Positions 1 to 7,670 of a stretch of 38,840 bases of DNA are shown here, piece by piece. A program made the translations under genes and the position numbers. Source of the DNA: an uncultured Bacteroidales bacterium. GTDB taxonomy: Bacteria > Bacteroidota > Bacteroidia > Bacteroidales > Paludibacteraceae. Each line of letters opens with the position of its first letter. Within the stretch, counting starts at the first letter, position 1. The stretch covers positions 1 to 38,840 of the forward strand of contig CAMHKW010000019.1 of assembly GCA_946185835.1 (NCBI GenBank), read 5' to 3'. The notes below the pieces were generated by a model. The model had not been told where the DNA came from, made no database searches, and saw nothing but the letters and a program-made list of their open reading frames with translations.

Positions 1-720
1 GAAGTACAATCAGGTTTCTTCCGTTATATACTGCCGTATTATACATCTGTTCGTAGAGAAGAAAGTGCATTTGCCATCGGTCAATTTGTAGAGGAAGTTC
101 GTTCAGGGAAAGCCGAGGAGTTTCTTATACGGTTACAGGCCTTTTTCGCAGATTTTCAATATGACGCCCAGACCACTCCTGAGGCCCATTTTAGGAATGT
201 TCTTTTTATTCTTTGCAAGTTGCTTGGTTTCCATGTTGATGTTGAATACATGACCTCTGACGGACGTATTGATATGCTTCTTCGCACAGCTGATTATATT
301 TATATCATAGAATGTAAATTAGATTCGACCGCAGAAATTGCACTACAACAGATCGAGGACAAGCAATACGAACTACCTTGGTCTGTTGATGATCGCGAGA
401 AAATAAAAATTGGTATTAATTTTTCTTCTGAATCTCGCCGTCCGAATGATTGGCTCGTACAAAGAGCAACCCAAGATGTCCTTCAAGATGTCCTTCAAGA
501 TGTCCTTCAAGATGTCCTTCAAGATGTCCCTCAAGGTGTCCTTCAAGAAATAATTCGATTGATTTATCAAAATCCTAAAATAACAAGAGCTGAAATTGGG
601 GATAAATTGCAAGTCAGCGAAAAAACTATAGGTCGAAAGTTAGAGAAAATACAAGATAAGGTAAGATACGAAGGTAGCGGCTATAGTGGACACTGGGAAA
701 TAATTAAAAAACGCAAATAA
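1..720 (+). CDS. PD-(D/E)XK nuclease-domain protein (DUF1703-type), 5' end missing
   Basis: The frame is open from the first base to TAA at 718-720, so only the last 239 residues are visible. The visible part matches the nuclease half of the AAA-ATPase-like/DUF1703 proteins: a GRID motif (Asp at visible residue 91) followed by IECKL (Glu104, Lys106) and the family's ALQQI..KQY helix. The usual N-terminal AAA-like ATPase would lie left of the window. After it comes a low-complexity LQDV tract (about residues 157-180) and then a predicted winged-helix region with TRAEIGDKL and SEKTIGRKL, a typical small DNA-binding fold. The combination of this nuclease domain with a C-terminal HTH is seen as inference; the family's biochemical role is not established. 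It ends 8 bp before hsdR and is probably co-transcribed with it. Confidence 0.72.
   Translation, partial: EVQSGFFRYILPYYTSVRREESAFAIGQFVEEVRSGKAEEFLIRLQAFFADFQYDAQTTPEAHFRNVLFILCKLLGFHVDVEYMTSDGRIDMLLRTADYIYIIECKLDSTAEIALQQIEDKQYELPWSVDDREKIKIGINFSSESRRPNDWLVQRATQDVLQDVLQDVLQDVLQDVPQGVLQEIIRLIYQNPKITRAEIGDKLQVSEKTIGRKLEKIQDKVRYEGSGYSGHWEIIKKRK
469..540 (+). repeat. 12-bp in-frame tandem repeat encoding LQDV
   Basis: Four perfect copies of CTTCAAGATGTC lie at 481-528, flanked by one degenerate copy on each side (469-480 and 529-540). The unit is four codons, so gain or loss of copies changes linker length between nuclease and winged helix without shifting the frame. Confidence 0.9.
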
Positions 721-728
721 TAACTATC

Positions 729-3662
729 ATGGCTAATAAAACATTACAAGAATCGAATATTGAGCAAATATTTATTCAGGCGGCATGCGAATGTGGCTGG
801 GACTATAAACATGCCAATGAGATTGAGCGACCAATGGAGAGTGTGTTAGTAGAACCATGGTTACGCGAAAGTCTTGTAATCCTCAACAACATTACAGCCG
901 AGCAGGCCGATCAAGTCATCTACAAACTGCGGACACTGCTGATTTCCGTACCTAAAGAACATCTTGTGCAAAACAACAATGCCTTCCGCAAGTTGCTCTT
1001 CGAGAAAAACTCTTTCCCCTTTGGCGAAAATGGGCAGAATATCAATATCCGTTTTTTCGACGAACAGAATCCTGCCAATAACTACTGTATCGTCACCAAC
1101 CAATGGATATACCCCCGTGCGAGCAAAGATGGCGGGAAACGACTGGATTTAGTGTTCATTATCAACGGTATCCCGATGGTGATAGGCGAAGTCAAATCAC
1201 CATTCCGTTCCGGTGTGACATGGGCAGATGGAGCCAACGATATTGTAAAGTACCAGAAGAGTATCCCTGAGATGTTTGTGCCAAATATCCTCAGTTTCGC
1301 TACGAACGGGCGCGAACTGATGTATGGCGGCATAGGTCTTCCGGCGGAAAAATGGGGACCATGGTTTGCCGATGAAAACCGCGAACATGGTAATTTTACC
1401 CCGACATTAAGCAATTTCAAGCACCTGTTGACTCCTCGCCGGTTGTGGGATATTTACCGCTACTATTCCGTCTTTACGGCAGATACGCAAGGACGCGCAA
1501 TCAAAGTCGTTTGCCGCTATCAGCAGTACTTGGGCGGCGACGCTATCGTGCAGCGTGTTTGCTCAACCTATACGCAACATGTAGGACCTAAATCCGGTCT
1601 GATCTGGCATTTCCAAGGTAGCGGTAAGTCATGGCTGATGGTGTTTGTGGCTCAGAAGCTGCGCAAGCTGAATGAGTTGCATGCTCCGACGGTAGTGATT
1701 GTGGATGACCGAATCGATTTGGAGGACCAGATAACCGGCGATTTTACTCGTGCTGAAATACCAAATCTTGCCGTAGCCGAAACGAAAGAGAAACTGGAGC
1801 AGTTCTTTGAACAGGACCAAAGGAAGATACTCATCACAACGATATTTAAGTTTGGCGATGTGTCGAAGGTCCTATCAGAGCGTGACAACATCATTGTCCT
1901 TGTCGATGAAGCGCACCGCACGCAGGAGAAGGACCTCGGGCGCAAAATGCGTCAGGCATTACCTAATGCGTTTTTCTTCGGTCTGACGGGAACACCTATT
2001 AACAAACGCGAGCACAACACCTTTGCAACCTTCGGTTCTGATGAGGATAAGAACGGCTACCTAAGCAAATACACGTTCCAGAACTCGGTGGACGATGGCG
2101 CAACATTGGAACTCAATTTCCAAACTGTGCCCGTTTCCCTGCATTTAGACAAAGAAAAACTTCAGAAAGAGTTTGATGAATTGACCGATGAGATAGATGA
2201 GGACCAACGGCAGCAATTAGTGAAAAGGACATCGGTTGAGGCGTTCTTTACCTCTGATGCACGTATAAAAGAGGTGTGCCGGTATATTGTCAAACATTTC
2301 CGCGAGACGGTAGAGCCATCCGGCATGAAAGCGCAAGTGGTGGTATATAACCGCGAGTGCTGCGTCAAATACAAGAAAGCCATCGATGCTTTGCTTGGTC
2401 GTGAGGATGAGACCGTCATAGTCATGCATACCGATGGAGACAAGGCAGACGATTACAAACAATACCAACTCTCGCGCGACGAGCAGAAACGTGTGCTGGA
2501 TCAGTTCCGCGACCCGCTGTCGCCGCTCAAATTCGTCATTGTGACCAGCAAACTACTGACGGGATTTGATGCGCCCATCCTGCAATGTATGTATCTTGAC
2601 AAGCCGATGAAAGATCATACACTTTTGCAAGCTATTTGCCGTACCAACCGCAAATATACGCATGACAAACTGAATGGTCTGATTGTGGATTTCGTGGGCG
2701 TATTTGACAATGTGGCTAAATCGCTTGCGTTCGACGAGGAGACAATCAAAACCGTAATCAAGAATATAGATGAGATACGCGCGATGATTCCGTCGTTCAT
2801 GGACGAGTGTCTGCGTTTCTTCCCTGGTGTGGACCGTACTTTAGGCAACTGGGAAGGATTGCAGGCAGCGCAACAATGTCTCAAAGAGGAGTCCGTTAAG
2901 ACGGATTTTGCGAAGCATTTTGCGCGTTTGAGCCGTGCTTGGGAAATAGTGAGTCCCGACAAATCGCTGGATCAATACCAAGCCGATTATTCATGGATGG
3001 CAGGCGTTTATCAGAGTGTCCGTCCGGTTACGAGCGGGCCATCGCTCATCTGGACACTGCTGGGCGCCAAGACCATTGAGATCATCCATAATAGCATCGA
3101 CTCCATCAATATTGGTACGCCGTTAGAGGATTTGGTGGCGAATGCGGATATAATCGACCAAGCTATTACAAAGGCGGAAGCGAAAAGGCGTACGATTGAG
3201 CTGGAACAAGTGTTGCGGCTGCGTCTCCAGACCCATTCAGGCGATATTAACTATAAGCCGTTTGTGGAAAAACTGGAGGAACTGCGCGAGCGGATGGAGC
3301 AGAGTCTGGAAACCAGTATAGATTTCCTCAAGCAACTGCTTGAACTGGCGAAAGACCTGTTGAAAGCGGAGAAGAAAGTGATGGATGACCCGATTGACCG
3401 CCGCCACCAAGCACGTGCGGCACTGACCGAACTTTTTGAGTCCATAAAAACGCCCGAGACGCCGATTATCGTGGAGAATGTAGTCAATGATATCGACAAG
3501 GAGATTGTGGCGATTGTGCGGAAGTTCAGCGATGCCTTCAAGTCCGTCACCGCCCAACGCGAGATCAAGCAGAAACTGCGAACGATACTCTGGATTAAGT
3601 ACGGCCTGAAGGATCAAGAGGTATTCGACAAGGCGTACTCGTATATCGAGCAGTATTATTGA
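729..3662 (+). CDS. hsdR: Type I restriction endonuclease subunit R (HsdR)
   Basis: This 977-residue protein has the full HsdR layout and near-normal length. The N-terminal nuclease domain shows the PD-(D/E)XK residues Asp140, Glu154 and Lys156 (RLDLVF, then GEVKSP). The translocase domain has Walker A GSGKS at 297-301, DEAH at 393-396 and LTGTP at 419-423, and a second RecA-like half with a TGFDAP motif and QAICRTNR. A helical C-terminal domain follows from about residue 750. HsdR works with HsdM and HsdS to translocate and cut unmodified DNA. Neither partner gene is in the window; they are expected upstream of base 1. The ATG at 729 is the first after the preceding stop, 8 bp away, and gives the normal N-terminus. 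rmuC follows after 22 bp. Everything visible suggests an intact gene. Confidence 0.95.
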   Translation: MANKTLQESNIEQIFIQAACECGWDYKHANEIERPMESVLVEPWLRESLVILNNITAEQADQVIYKLRTLLISVPKEHLVQNNNAFRKLLFEKNSFPFGENGQNINIRFFDEQNPANNYCIVTNQWIYPRASKDGGKRLDLVFIINGIPMVIGEVKSPFRSGVTWADGANDIVKYQKSIPEMFVPNILSFATNGRELMYGGIGLPAEKWGPWFADENREHGNFTPTLSNFKHLLTPRRLWDIYRYYSVFTADTQGRAIKVVCRYQQYLGGDAIVQRVCSTYTQHVGPKSGLIWHFQGSGKSWLMVFVAQKLRKLNELHAPTVVIVDDRIDLEDQITGDFTRAEIPNLAVAETKEKLEQFFEQDQRKILITTIFKFGDVSKVLSERDNIIVLVDEAHRTQEKDLGRKMRQALPNAFFFGLTGTPINKREHNTFATFGSDEDKNGYLSKYTFQNSVDDGATLELNFQTVPVSLHLDKEKLQKEFDELTDEIDEDQRQQLVKRTSVEAFFTSDARIKEVCRYIVKHFRETVEPSGMKAQVVVYNRECCVKYKKAIDALLGREDETVIVMHTDGDKADDYKQYQLSRDEQKRVLDQFRDPLSPLKFVIVTSKLLTGFDAPILQCMYLDKPMKDHTLLQAICRTNRKYTHDKLNGLIVDFVGVFDNVAKSLAFDEETIKTVIKNIDEIRAMIPSFMDECLRFFPGVDRTLGNWEGLQAAQQCLKEESVKTDFAKHFARLSRAWEIVSPDKSLDQYQADYSWMAGVYQSVRPVTSGPSLIWTLLGAKTIEIIHNSIDSINIGTPLEDLVANADIIDQAITKAEAKRRTIELEQVLRLRLQTHSGDINYKPFVEKLEELRERMEQSLETSIDFLKQLLELAKDLLKAEKKVMDDPIDRRHQARAALTELFESIKTPETPIIVENVVNDIDKEIVAIVRKFSDAFKSVTAQREIKQKLRTILWIKYGLKDQEVFDKAYSYIEQYY

Positions 3663-3684
3663 TGGAATTAGGATATCTTGACTT

Positions 3685-5139
3685 ATGGAAATGTTATTGT
3701 CTTTCGTAGCCGGACTTGTTCTGGCAGGAATTGTAGCCTTCTTTGTGCTACGTAGTGTTAAATCTTCTGCATCCGATGCTCTGACTAAGGCATTGGATGA
3801 TGCTGCCAAACAAGCGGAGACGGAGAAAAAAGCAGCTGTTGCTGCGCTGGAAGCTGACTTGAAGAATGCCAAAGATAATTTGGAGCGGGCTAAATCAGAT
3901 GCAGAGAAACACACGCAAGAGTTGTTGAGTGCTAAAGATGAAGCACACGAGAAGGCGATTGCTGCCATCGAGAAGCGTCACGCGGAAGCGATGGAGGCGA
4001 TGGAGAAACGCCATGCAGAAGCTATCGAAGCAGAGCGCAAGCGTTATGAGCAAGCACTTGCAACGATGAAAGAGCAAGTGCAGAATGCGACGAACCAGAT
4101 GCTCAAAGAGCGTCAGGCGGAGTTGCAACAATCGAATTCGACTAACATGAAGATGATTGTTGACCCGCTCAAAGAGTCGATTGCTAAGATGGAGTCTGCG
4201 CTCAAGGAAAACAAGTCCACGCAGGAGACGTCCACCGAGGCCATCAAAGAGAAGATTGCTACACTGGTGAGCACGACGATGAAAGTGAGCGATAGTGCCG
4301 AACGTCTCAGCAATGCCTTAACCGCAGAGAACAAGACGCAAGGTAATTGGGGCGAGCAGAAGATAGAGACCTTGCTCAATGCGATAGGCTTGGAGCGTGG
4401 ACTGGAGTACGACGCGCAAGAATATCTCCGTGACGCGAATGGTAACATCATTGTTTCCGATGAGACCAACCATCGTATGCAACCTGATATCATCCTCCAT
4501 TTGGATGAGACGAGAGACTTGATCATTGACTCCAAGGTGTCGCTCAATGCGTTTGTGGAATACACCAACGCAGAGGACGACGGTGCACGAGCTATTGCAC
4601 TTGCATCCCATCTCAAGAGCGTGCGCAATCATGTCAAGGAATTGGCGAAGAAGAATTATGTTGCGTACGTGAAAGCACCGCGTCAGAGTGTGGACTTTGT
4701 GATGATGTTCGTGCCGGTAGATGCCGCACTCCAATTGGCACTCGCGTCCGACGCTACGTTATGGCGCGACGCGATGAATCAGGGTGTGTTCATTGTGGGT
4801 GAGCAGAATATGTATGCTGCGCTGCGTGCCGTGCAAGTGACGTGGACGGCTATCAAACAGAATGCCAATAACAAAGCTATTTGCGACACCGCTGAGGAAT
4901 TGCTTACGCGTGTCGGAGACTTGCTCGAACGTGTGCAGAAAGTGGGTAAGAAACTAGACGAGGCGCAAACCGCTTACGAGGCAGTTTTAGATAAAGCTAA
5001 CAAGGGTCAGAGTGTCCTCGGCTCTGCTCGCAAACTCGTCAAACTTGGCGCTAAGGTTAGCACCGTCCATCCGCTCCCGCAGTACGATGCAGACGAAGAC
5101 CCGACACCACAATTACCTTTAGGTGACTCCGCCGAGTAA
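3685..5139 (+). CDS. rmuC: DNA recombination protein RmuC
   Basis: A 484-residue protein with one N-terminal membrane helix (about residues 4-22), a long charged coiled coil (about 30-190, rich in Ala, Glu and Lys), and a C-terminal RmuC domain. The domain shows the family signatures GNWGE, IIDSKVSLNAF and VDFVMMFVP. RmuC is a predicted nuclease of the PD-(D/E)XK fold that limits rearrangements at inverted repeats in Escherichia coli; its exact reaction is unknown. It starts 22 bp after hsdR on the same strand, so it is likely part of the restriction operon or defence run. An alternative start two codons downstream (ATG 3691) cannot be excluded. Confidence 0.93.
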   Translation: MEMLLSFVAGLVLAGIVAFFVLRSVKSSASDALTKALDDAAKQAETEKKAAVAALEADLKNAKDNLERAKSDAEKHTQELLSAKDEAHEKAIAAIEKRHAEAMEAMEKRHAEAIEAERKRYEQALATMKEQVQNATNQMLKERQAELQQSNSTNMKMIVDPLKESIAKMESALKENKSTQETSTEAIKEKIATLVSTTMKVSDSAERLSNALTAENKTQGNWGEQKIETLLNAIGLERGLEYDAQEYLRDANGNIIVSDETNHRMQPDIILHLDETRDLIIDSKVSLNAFVEYTNAEDDGARAIALASHLKSVRNHVKELAKKNYVAYVKAPRQSVDFVMMFVPVDAALQLALASDATLWRDAMNQGVFIVGEQNMYAALRAVQVTWTAIKQNANNKAICDTAEELLTRVGDLLERVQKVGKKLDEAQTAYEAVLDKANKGQSVLGSARKLVKLGAKVSTVHPLPQYDADEDPTPQLPLGDSAE

Positions 5140-5156
5140 CGACAATCCTGAGCACG

Positions 5157-5270
5157 ATGACATACGACGAGTACATAGCGCAACAGCAGCAAGCGATGGA
5201 CGAGGAGCAGCATGACGATAGCTGTTTCTTAGAGTACCAGCCCGAAGGGCAGTTTGTGAGAGGGCATTAA
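5157..5270 (+). CDS. Possible small protein, 37 aa, downstream of rmuC
   Basis: ATG at 5157 opens a 37-codon frame ending TAA at 5268-5270, 17 bp after the rmuC stop. The product is very acidic and Gln-rich (starts MTYDEYIAQQQQ, ends EGQFVRGH) with no recognisable domain. The spacing and codon composition, similar to rmuC, are compatible with a real small gene, but it is too short to judge from one sequence. It may equally be non-coding. Confidence 0.3.
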   Translation: MTYDEYIAQQQQAMDEEQHDDSCFLEYQPEGQFVRGH

Positions 5271-5275
5271 ATGAA

Positions 5276-5428
5276 ATGAATATAACGCCCCAAGAAGCGA
5301 GTATGGATTTTAGACCAATGCCCCAAATCCACGAAATAATATCAAGAAAGAAATGCGTCATTTATGCGGACGACCAACCGCAAGTGCTATTCTTTGACAG
5401 GTCTGTTCGCATGTTGGGCGGTTTGTAA
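5276..5428 (+). CDS. Possible small protein, 50 aa
   Basis: ATG at 5276 follows the previous small frame by 5 bp and runs 50 codons to TAA at 5426-5428. It begins MNITPQEASMDF and ends RSVRMLGGL. No family is recognised. Its 3' half overlaps the esterase remnant in another frame, so at least one of the two frames there is not a functional protein. The upstream half could be a leftover of the gene that lay here before the esterase was truncated. Confidence 0.22.
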   Translation: MNITPQEASMDFRPMPQIHEIISRKKCVIYADDQPQVLFFDRSVRMLGGL

Positions 5429-5738
5429 GGCGGAGTGCTTTGACGCTGTGGCAGCTGCGTCTCCATCGCTATGGATTGTGGCTTGGAAAGGTTTTTCTGA
5501 TGCACATGAGGTGTATGCACGCTATGTTTATCTCAGTCTTGGCGACCGAGAGGAAATCACGAAGAACAAAGCCATTGCGCAAGTGGGCACAAATGTCCGC
5601 TGGGAGTATGACCATCTGCAACGCACAATAGGTTCCGACCATTGCACGCTTGTATGGGAAAAAGGCGGTCATTTCGTCACTTCGCATCTCCGCCTCGCAC
5701 GTGCTTTTGGTTGGTGTGTCAATTCGCTAACAAAATGA
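5364..5738 (+). pseudogene. 3' remnant of an alpha/beta-hydrolase esterase gene
   Basis: The open frame encodes 124 residues that resemble only the C-terminal half of a serine esterase: a nucleophile-elbow-like CYSLTGLF (family form GYSLxGLF), AAASPSLWI, a YVYLSLGDREE segment with the acidic residue, and VWEKGGHF with the probable catalytic His. Intact relatives are about twice as long and have a strand and lid region before the elbow; in-frame upstream sequence hits a stop at 5337-5339. The first Gly of the elbow is replaced by Cys. The simplest reading is a 5'-deleted gene. Its stop overlaps the start of the next hydrolase (ATGA), which suggests the two were once translated in a coupled way. 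Confidence 0.6.
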
Positions 5739-6322
5739 AAAAGATACTGTTCTTACATGGCTTTTATGCAAGCGGGCAGTGTGTCCCTGCTGTGGCATTG
5801 CGAGAAGCTTTTGCAGGGAAAGCAGAAGTGCTCACTCCTGATCTGCCTATGCATCCGCAGAACGCACTTGAATTCATTTCAGATTTGATAGATAGCGAAA
5901 AGCCCGATCTGCTAATCGGGAATAGTTGCGGCGCTTTCTATGCGCAAATGATAGCTCCTGTTAAATCCATTTCTGCGCTGCTGGGCAATCCACATTTCAG
6001 GATGTCAGAGTTTCTAAACCAACGCATAGGGCAGCATGAATACAAGTCGCCACGCAAGGATGGCAAGCAATCTTTTGTGATTGATGAAGCATTGGTAAAA
6101 GAGTTTGCTTCTATTGAGGCTACGCAATTCGACAACTGCAATCCTCAATTTAGTGACCAAGTTTGGGGATTGTTTGGCGAACAAGATACCTTGGCGCATT
6201 TTGAACAGCTCTTCTTGAAATACTATACGCATTCATTCCATTTCCCCGGAGGACATACACCCACCGCACAAGAGGTGCGCACGTGGTATGTGCCTCTGGC
6301 AGAAAAACTATTGATACAATAA
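5735..6322 (+). CDS. YqiA/UPF0227-like alpha/beta hydrolase
   Basis: A 195-residue compact alpha/beta hydrolase. After the start comes KKILFLHGF (strand and oxyanion turn), then IGNSCGAFYAQ with the nucleophile Ser in a GNSCG elbow, GLFGEQDTL with the acidic residue, and FPGGHTP with the catalytic His. Length and motif order match the YqiA/YcfP group of small esterases, whose natural substrates are mostly unknown. The ATG at 5735 is preferred over upstream in-frame starts because the protein then begins exactly at the first beta strand, and it overlaps the stop of the esterase remnant as ATGA. A hairpin at 6381-6411 lies downstream. Confidence 0.8.
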   Translation: MKKILFLHGFYASGQCVPAVALREAFAGKAEVLTPDLPMHPQNALEFISDLIDSEKPDLLIGNSCGAFYAQMIAPVKSISALLGNPHFRMSEFLNQRIGQHEYKSPRKDGKQSFVIDEALVKEFASIEATQFDNCNPQFSDQVWGLFGEQDTLAHFEQLFLKYYTHSFHFPGGHTPTAQEVRTWYVPLAEKLLIQ

Positions 6323-6380
6323 AAGGTGCAAGGTACCTGCTATTGCATTCCGCTTTAGATTTAAATTCCCATTTATGCCA

Positions 6381-6411
6381 CTACCGCACAATCGTGATGA
6401 TTGGGCGGTAG
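6381..6411 (+). terminator. Stem-loop downstream of the YqiA-like gene
   Basis: CTACCGC and GCGGTAG pair, then an A/G mismatch, then CAATC and GATTG, with loop GTGAT. It lies 58 bp after the stop and is followed by TTCATTTG, which is only moderately T-rich. It is plausible as a terminator; a second weak candidate (CCGTG/CACGG then TTTTT) is at 6461-6487. Confidence 0.45.
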
Positions 6412-6496
6412 TTCATTTGTGGGAGACCTTTGGTCTAATTATCGTTTAGTCAAGTTAGTGCCGTGACACAGTTTTGACACGGTTTTTAATTAAAAT

Positions 6497-6521
6497 CCCC
6501 GTAAATCATTGATTTACGGGG
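6497..6521 (-). terminator. Perfect 11-bp hairpin, terminator-like on the minus strand
   Basis: CCCCGTAAATC and GATTTACGGGG pair perfectly around ATT. Read on the minus strand the stem is followed by ATTTTAATTAAAAA, a T-rich tail. It sits directly after a copy of the tRNA-His 3' end, the same order as at the intact tRNA (tRNA end, then terminator). Confidence 0.55.
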
Positions 6522-6524
6522 CTT

Positions 6525-6614
6525 GGGTGGAATGTGGGGCTCGCACAGCGCGAAGCGCAGATCGCAGCGAGTGCAACGAGCAAGAACCTGGGTTTAAGAG
6601 CCCTCACATCCACC
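6525..6614 (-). other. tRNA-like imperfect inverted repeat with copy of tRNA-His 3' end
   Basis: Bases 6525-6543 are identical to 6767-6785, the last 19 nt of the tRNA-His gene with its trailing base. The facing arm 6598-6614 pairs with 6526-6542 on the minus strand (GGTGGA/TCCACC, TGTG/CACA, GGGCTC/GAGCCC), enclosing about 55 nt with further short stems such as GCGC-TTC-GCGC. It is followed by the hairpin at 6497-6521. It could be a decayed tRNA gene, a structured small RNA, or an old insertion footprint; no cloverleaf can be drawn. Confidence 0.4.
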
Positions 6615-6616
6615 GA

Positions 6617-6743
6617 TTTTTTGTATAGTGGCTCATCTGCCAAGATTTTAGCGGATAGTACAGGCGTATAGGAAGCTTGCTTACTGATACGGATGGACTA
6701 ACCGATAAAGAGTGCCGCAAGGAACAAGCCACTATACAAAAAA
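6617..6743. repeat. 17-bp inverted repeat
   Basis: TTTTTTGTATAGTGGCT at 6617-6633 is repeated in inverted form at 6727-6743, 93 bp apart. The right arm overlaps the T-tract of the tRNA-His terminator. The purpose is unknown; it may mark the ends of a duplicated or inserted segment. Confidence 0.6.
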
Positions 6744-6763
6744 AAGACATCCCGAAAGATGTC
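6738..6763 (-). terminator. Rho-independent terminator of tRNA-His
   Basis: On the minus strand GACATC, loop TTTCGG, GATGTC is followed by eight T. It starts 4 bp after the tRNA 3' end and has the classical form. Confidence 0.8.
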
Positions 6764-6766
6764 TGT

Positions 6767-6841
6767 GGGTGGAATGTGGGGCTCGAACCCACGACACTCG
6801 GAACCACAATCCGATGCTCTGCCAACTGAGCTAAGACCACC
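6767..6841 (-). tRNA. tRNA-His (anticodon GTG) with mismatched acceptor stem
   Basis: On the minus strand the D stem (GCTC/GAGC), anticodon stem (TCGGA/TCCGA) and T stem (GTGGG/CCCAC with TTCGAGC) pair perfectly. The anticodon loop TTGTGGT gives GTG at 6805-6807. The extra 5' G opposite C73, a tRNA-His identity element, is present. The acceptor arm reads GGTGGTCT against ATTCCACC, leaving T5:T68 and C6:T67 unpaired. No CCA is encoded. It has its own promoter and terminator. Either this is a functional but unusual tRNA-His, or its 3' end was replaced by a related sequence (see 6525-6543). Confidence 0.82.
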
Positions 6842-6906
6842 ATGTTAGCAATCGCTAAAATCATCATCGGCACTATGGCACGACTTACTTCCCTCGATTG
6901 CGGGTG

Positions 6907-6937
6907 CAAAAGTACTACTTTTTTTTGTATCTGCAAA
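6907..6937 (-). promoter_or_regulatory. Bacteroidota-type promoter for tRNA-His
   Basis: On the minus strand TTTG (6937-6934), 19 bp, then TACTTTTG (6914-6907) fits TTTG-N19-TAnnTTTG. The tRNA starts about 65 bp downstream. Confidence 0.75.
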
Positions 6938-7039
6938 ATTTTTTGATATTTTTTTGAAATAAGTACATTATTATTTCAAGCCTGCATGCATCAAAACATA
7001 TAACGCTTCGTCTTTGCCTATCGTTACATATAAATACCA

Positions 7040-7149
7040 CCAATTACAAATTGGCGTACCCTGTTTTGCCGGGTTGACATGAGACGAGTCGCAGCCTCGT
7101 CTCTACGTGTCGTGGGTGGCGGGTGGTGTGCTGCCAATTACAAACTGGC
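7040..7149. repeat. Cluster of three short hairpin elements
   Basis: This gene-free stretch before folK holds CCAATT-ACA-AATTGG (7040-7054, followed by CGTACCC), GAGACGAG-7 nt-CTCGTCTC (7081-7103), and GCCAATT-ACA-AACTGGC (7133-7149, one mismatch, followed by GTACCC). They belong to hairpin types found elsewhere in the window. They lie after the end of the folK operon and may help end its transcript. Confidence 0.8.
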
Positions 7150-7178
7150 GTACCCTAAGGGGATAATTCACATTAGGT

Positions 7179-7667
7179 CTACTGCTTATGTTCGTTGAGG
7201 AACTGCTGTAGCGGAATGGTAACAAAGTCTCGCTGCATGAGTAGCGGATGAGGAATAGTAAGATCAGCGCTGTTGACACTAACGCTATGTTCTACTAATG
7301 ACGTGATATCGGAATAAGAAGCAAGCTCGCTTATGTTGTCACATCGAAACGCTAACAAAATGTCGATGTCGATAGTGCGGTCGTGGTAGACGACTCTGTC
7401 ACCATGCTGCTCGCTCTTCTGAGTGCGCCCTAAGCCTCGCTCTATCTCCTTGGCTCGCCGGAGTAAGTCGTTGGCATTGAGATCGGTATGTATCAGCACT
7501 ACTTGGTTGAGGTAGTCGTTCTCCGACTGATACCCCCATGGCGCTGTGTTGATGACATCCGACATCCAGCATACCTGTCCCATGCAGTCGTCTATCTGAC
7601 ATACTGCACGTTGCATGTTGGCTGTCTTATCGCCAAGGTTACTTCCTATGCCTAAGAAGATAAGCAT
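7179..7667 (-). CDS. folK: 2-amino-4-hydroxy-6-hydroxymethyldihydropteridine diphosphokinase
   Basis: A 162-residue HPPK, the usual length. It opens with LGIGSNLGDK, the family start, and carries DRTIDIDILL with the magnesium-binding Asp pair, then IPHPLLMQRDFV near the C-terminus. It transfers pyrophosphate from ATP to hydroxymethyl-dihydropterin in folate synthesis. The start codon lies 3 bp after the stop of the GH18 gene, so it is the last gene of that minus-strand operon. Confidence 0.95.
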   Translation of the reverse strand: MLIFLGIGSNLGDKTANMQRAVCQIDDCMGQVCWMSDVINTAPWGYQSENDYLNQVVLIHTDLNANDLLRRAKEIERGLGRTQKSEQHGDRVVYHDRTIDIDILLAFRCDNISELASYSDITSLVEHSVSVNSADLTIPHPLLMQRDFVTIPLQQFLNEHKQ

Positions 7668-7670
7668 GTC

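Noticed and set aside
5642..5734. Longer start for the YqiA-like hydrolase
   Set aside because: These codons are the out-of-frame reading of the esterase remnant; the fold begins at 5735.
6604..6936. 110-codon ORF on the - strand
   Set aside because: It covers the tRNA-His gene, its terminator and promoter, so it is not a gene.
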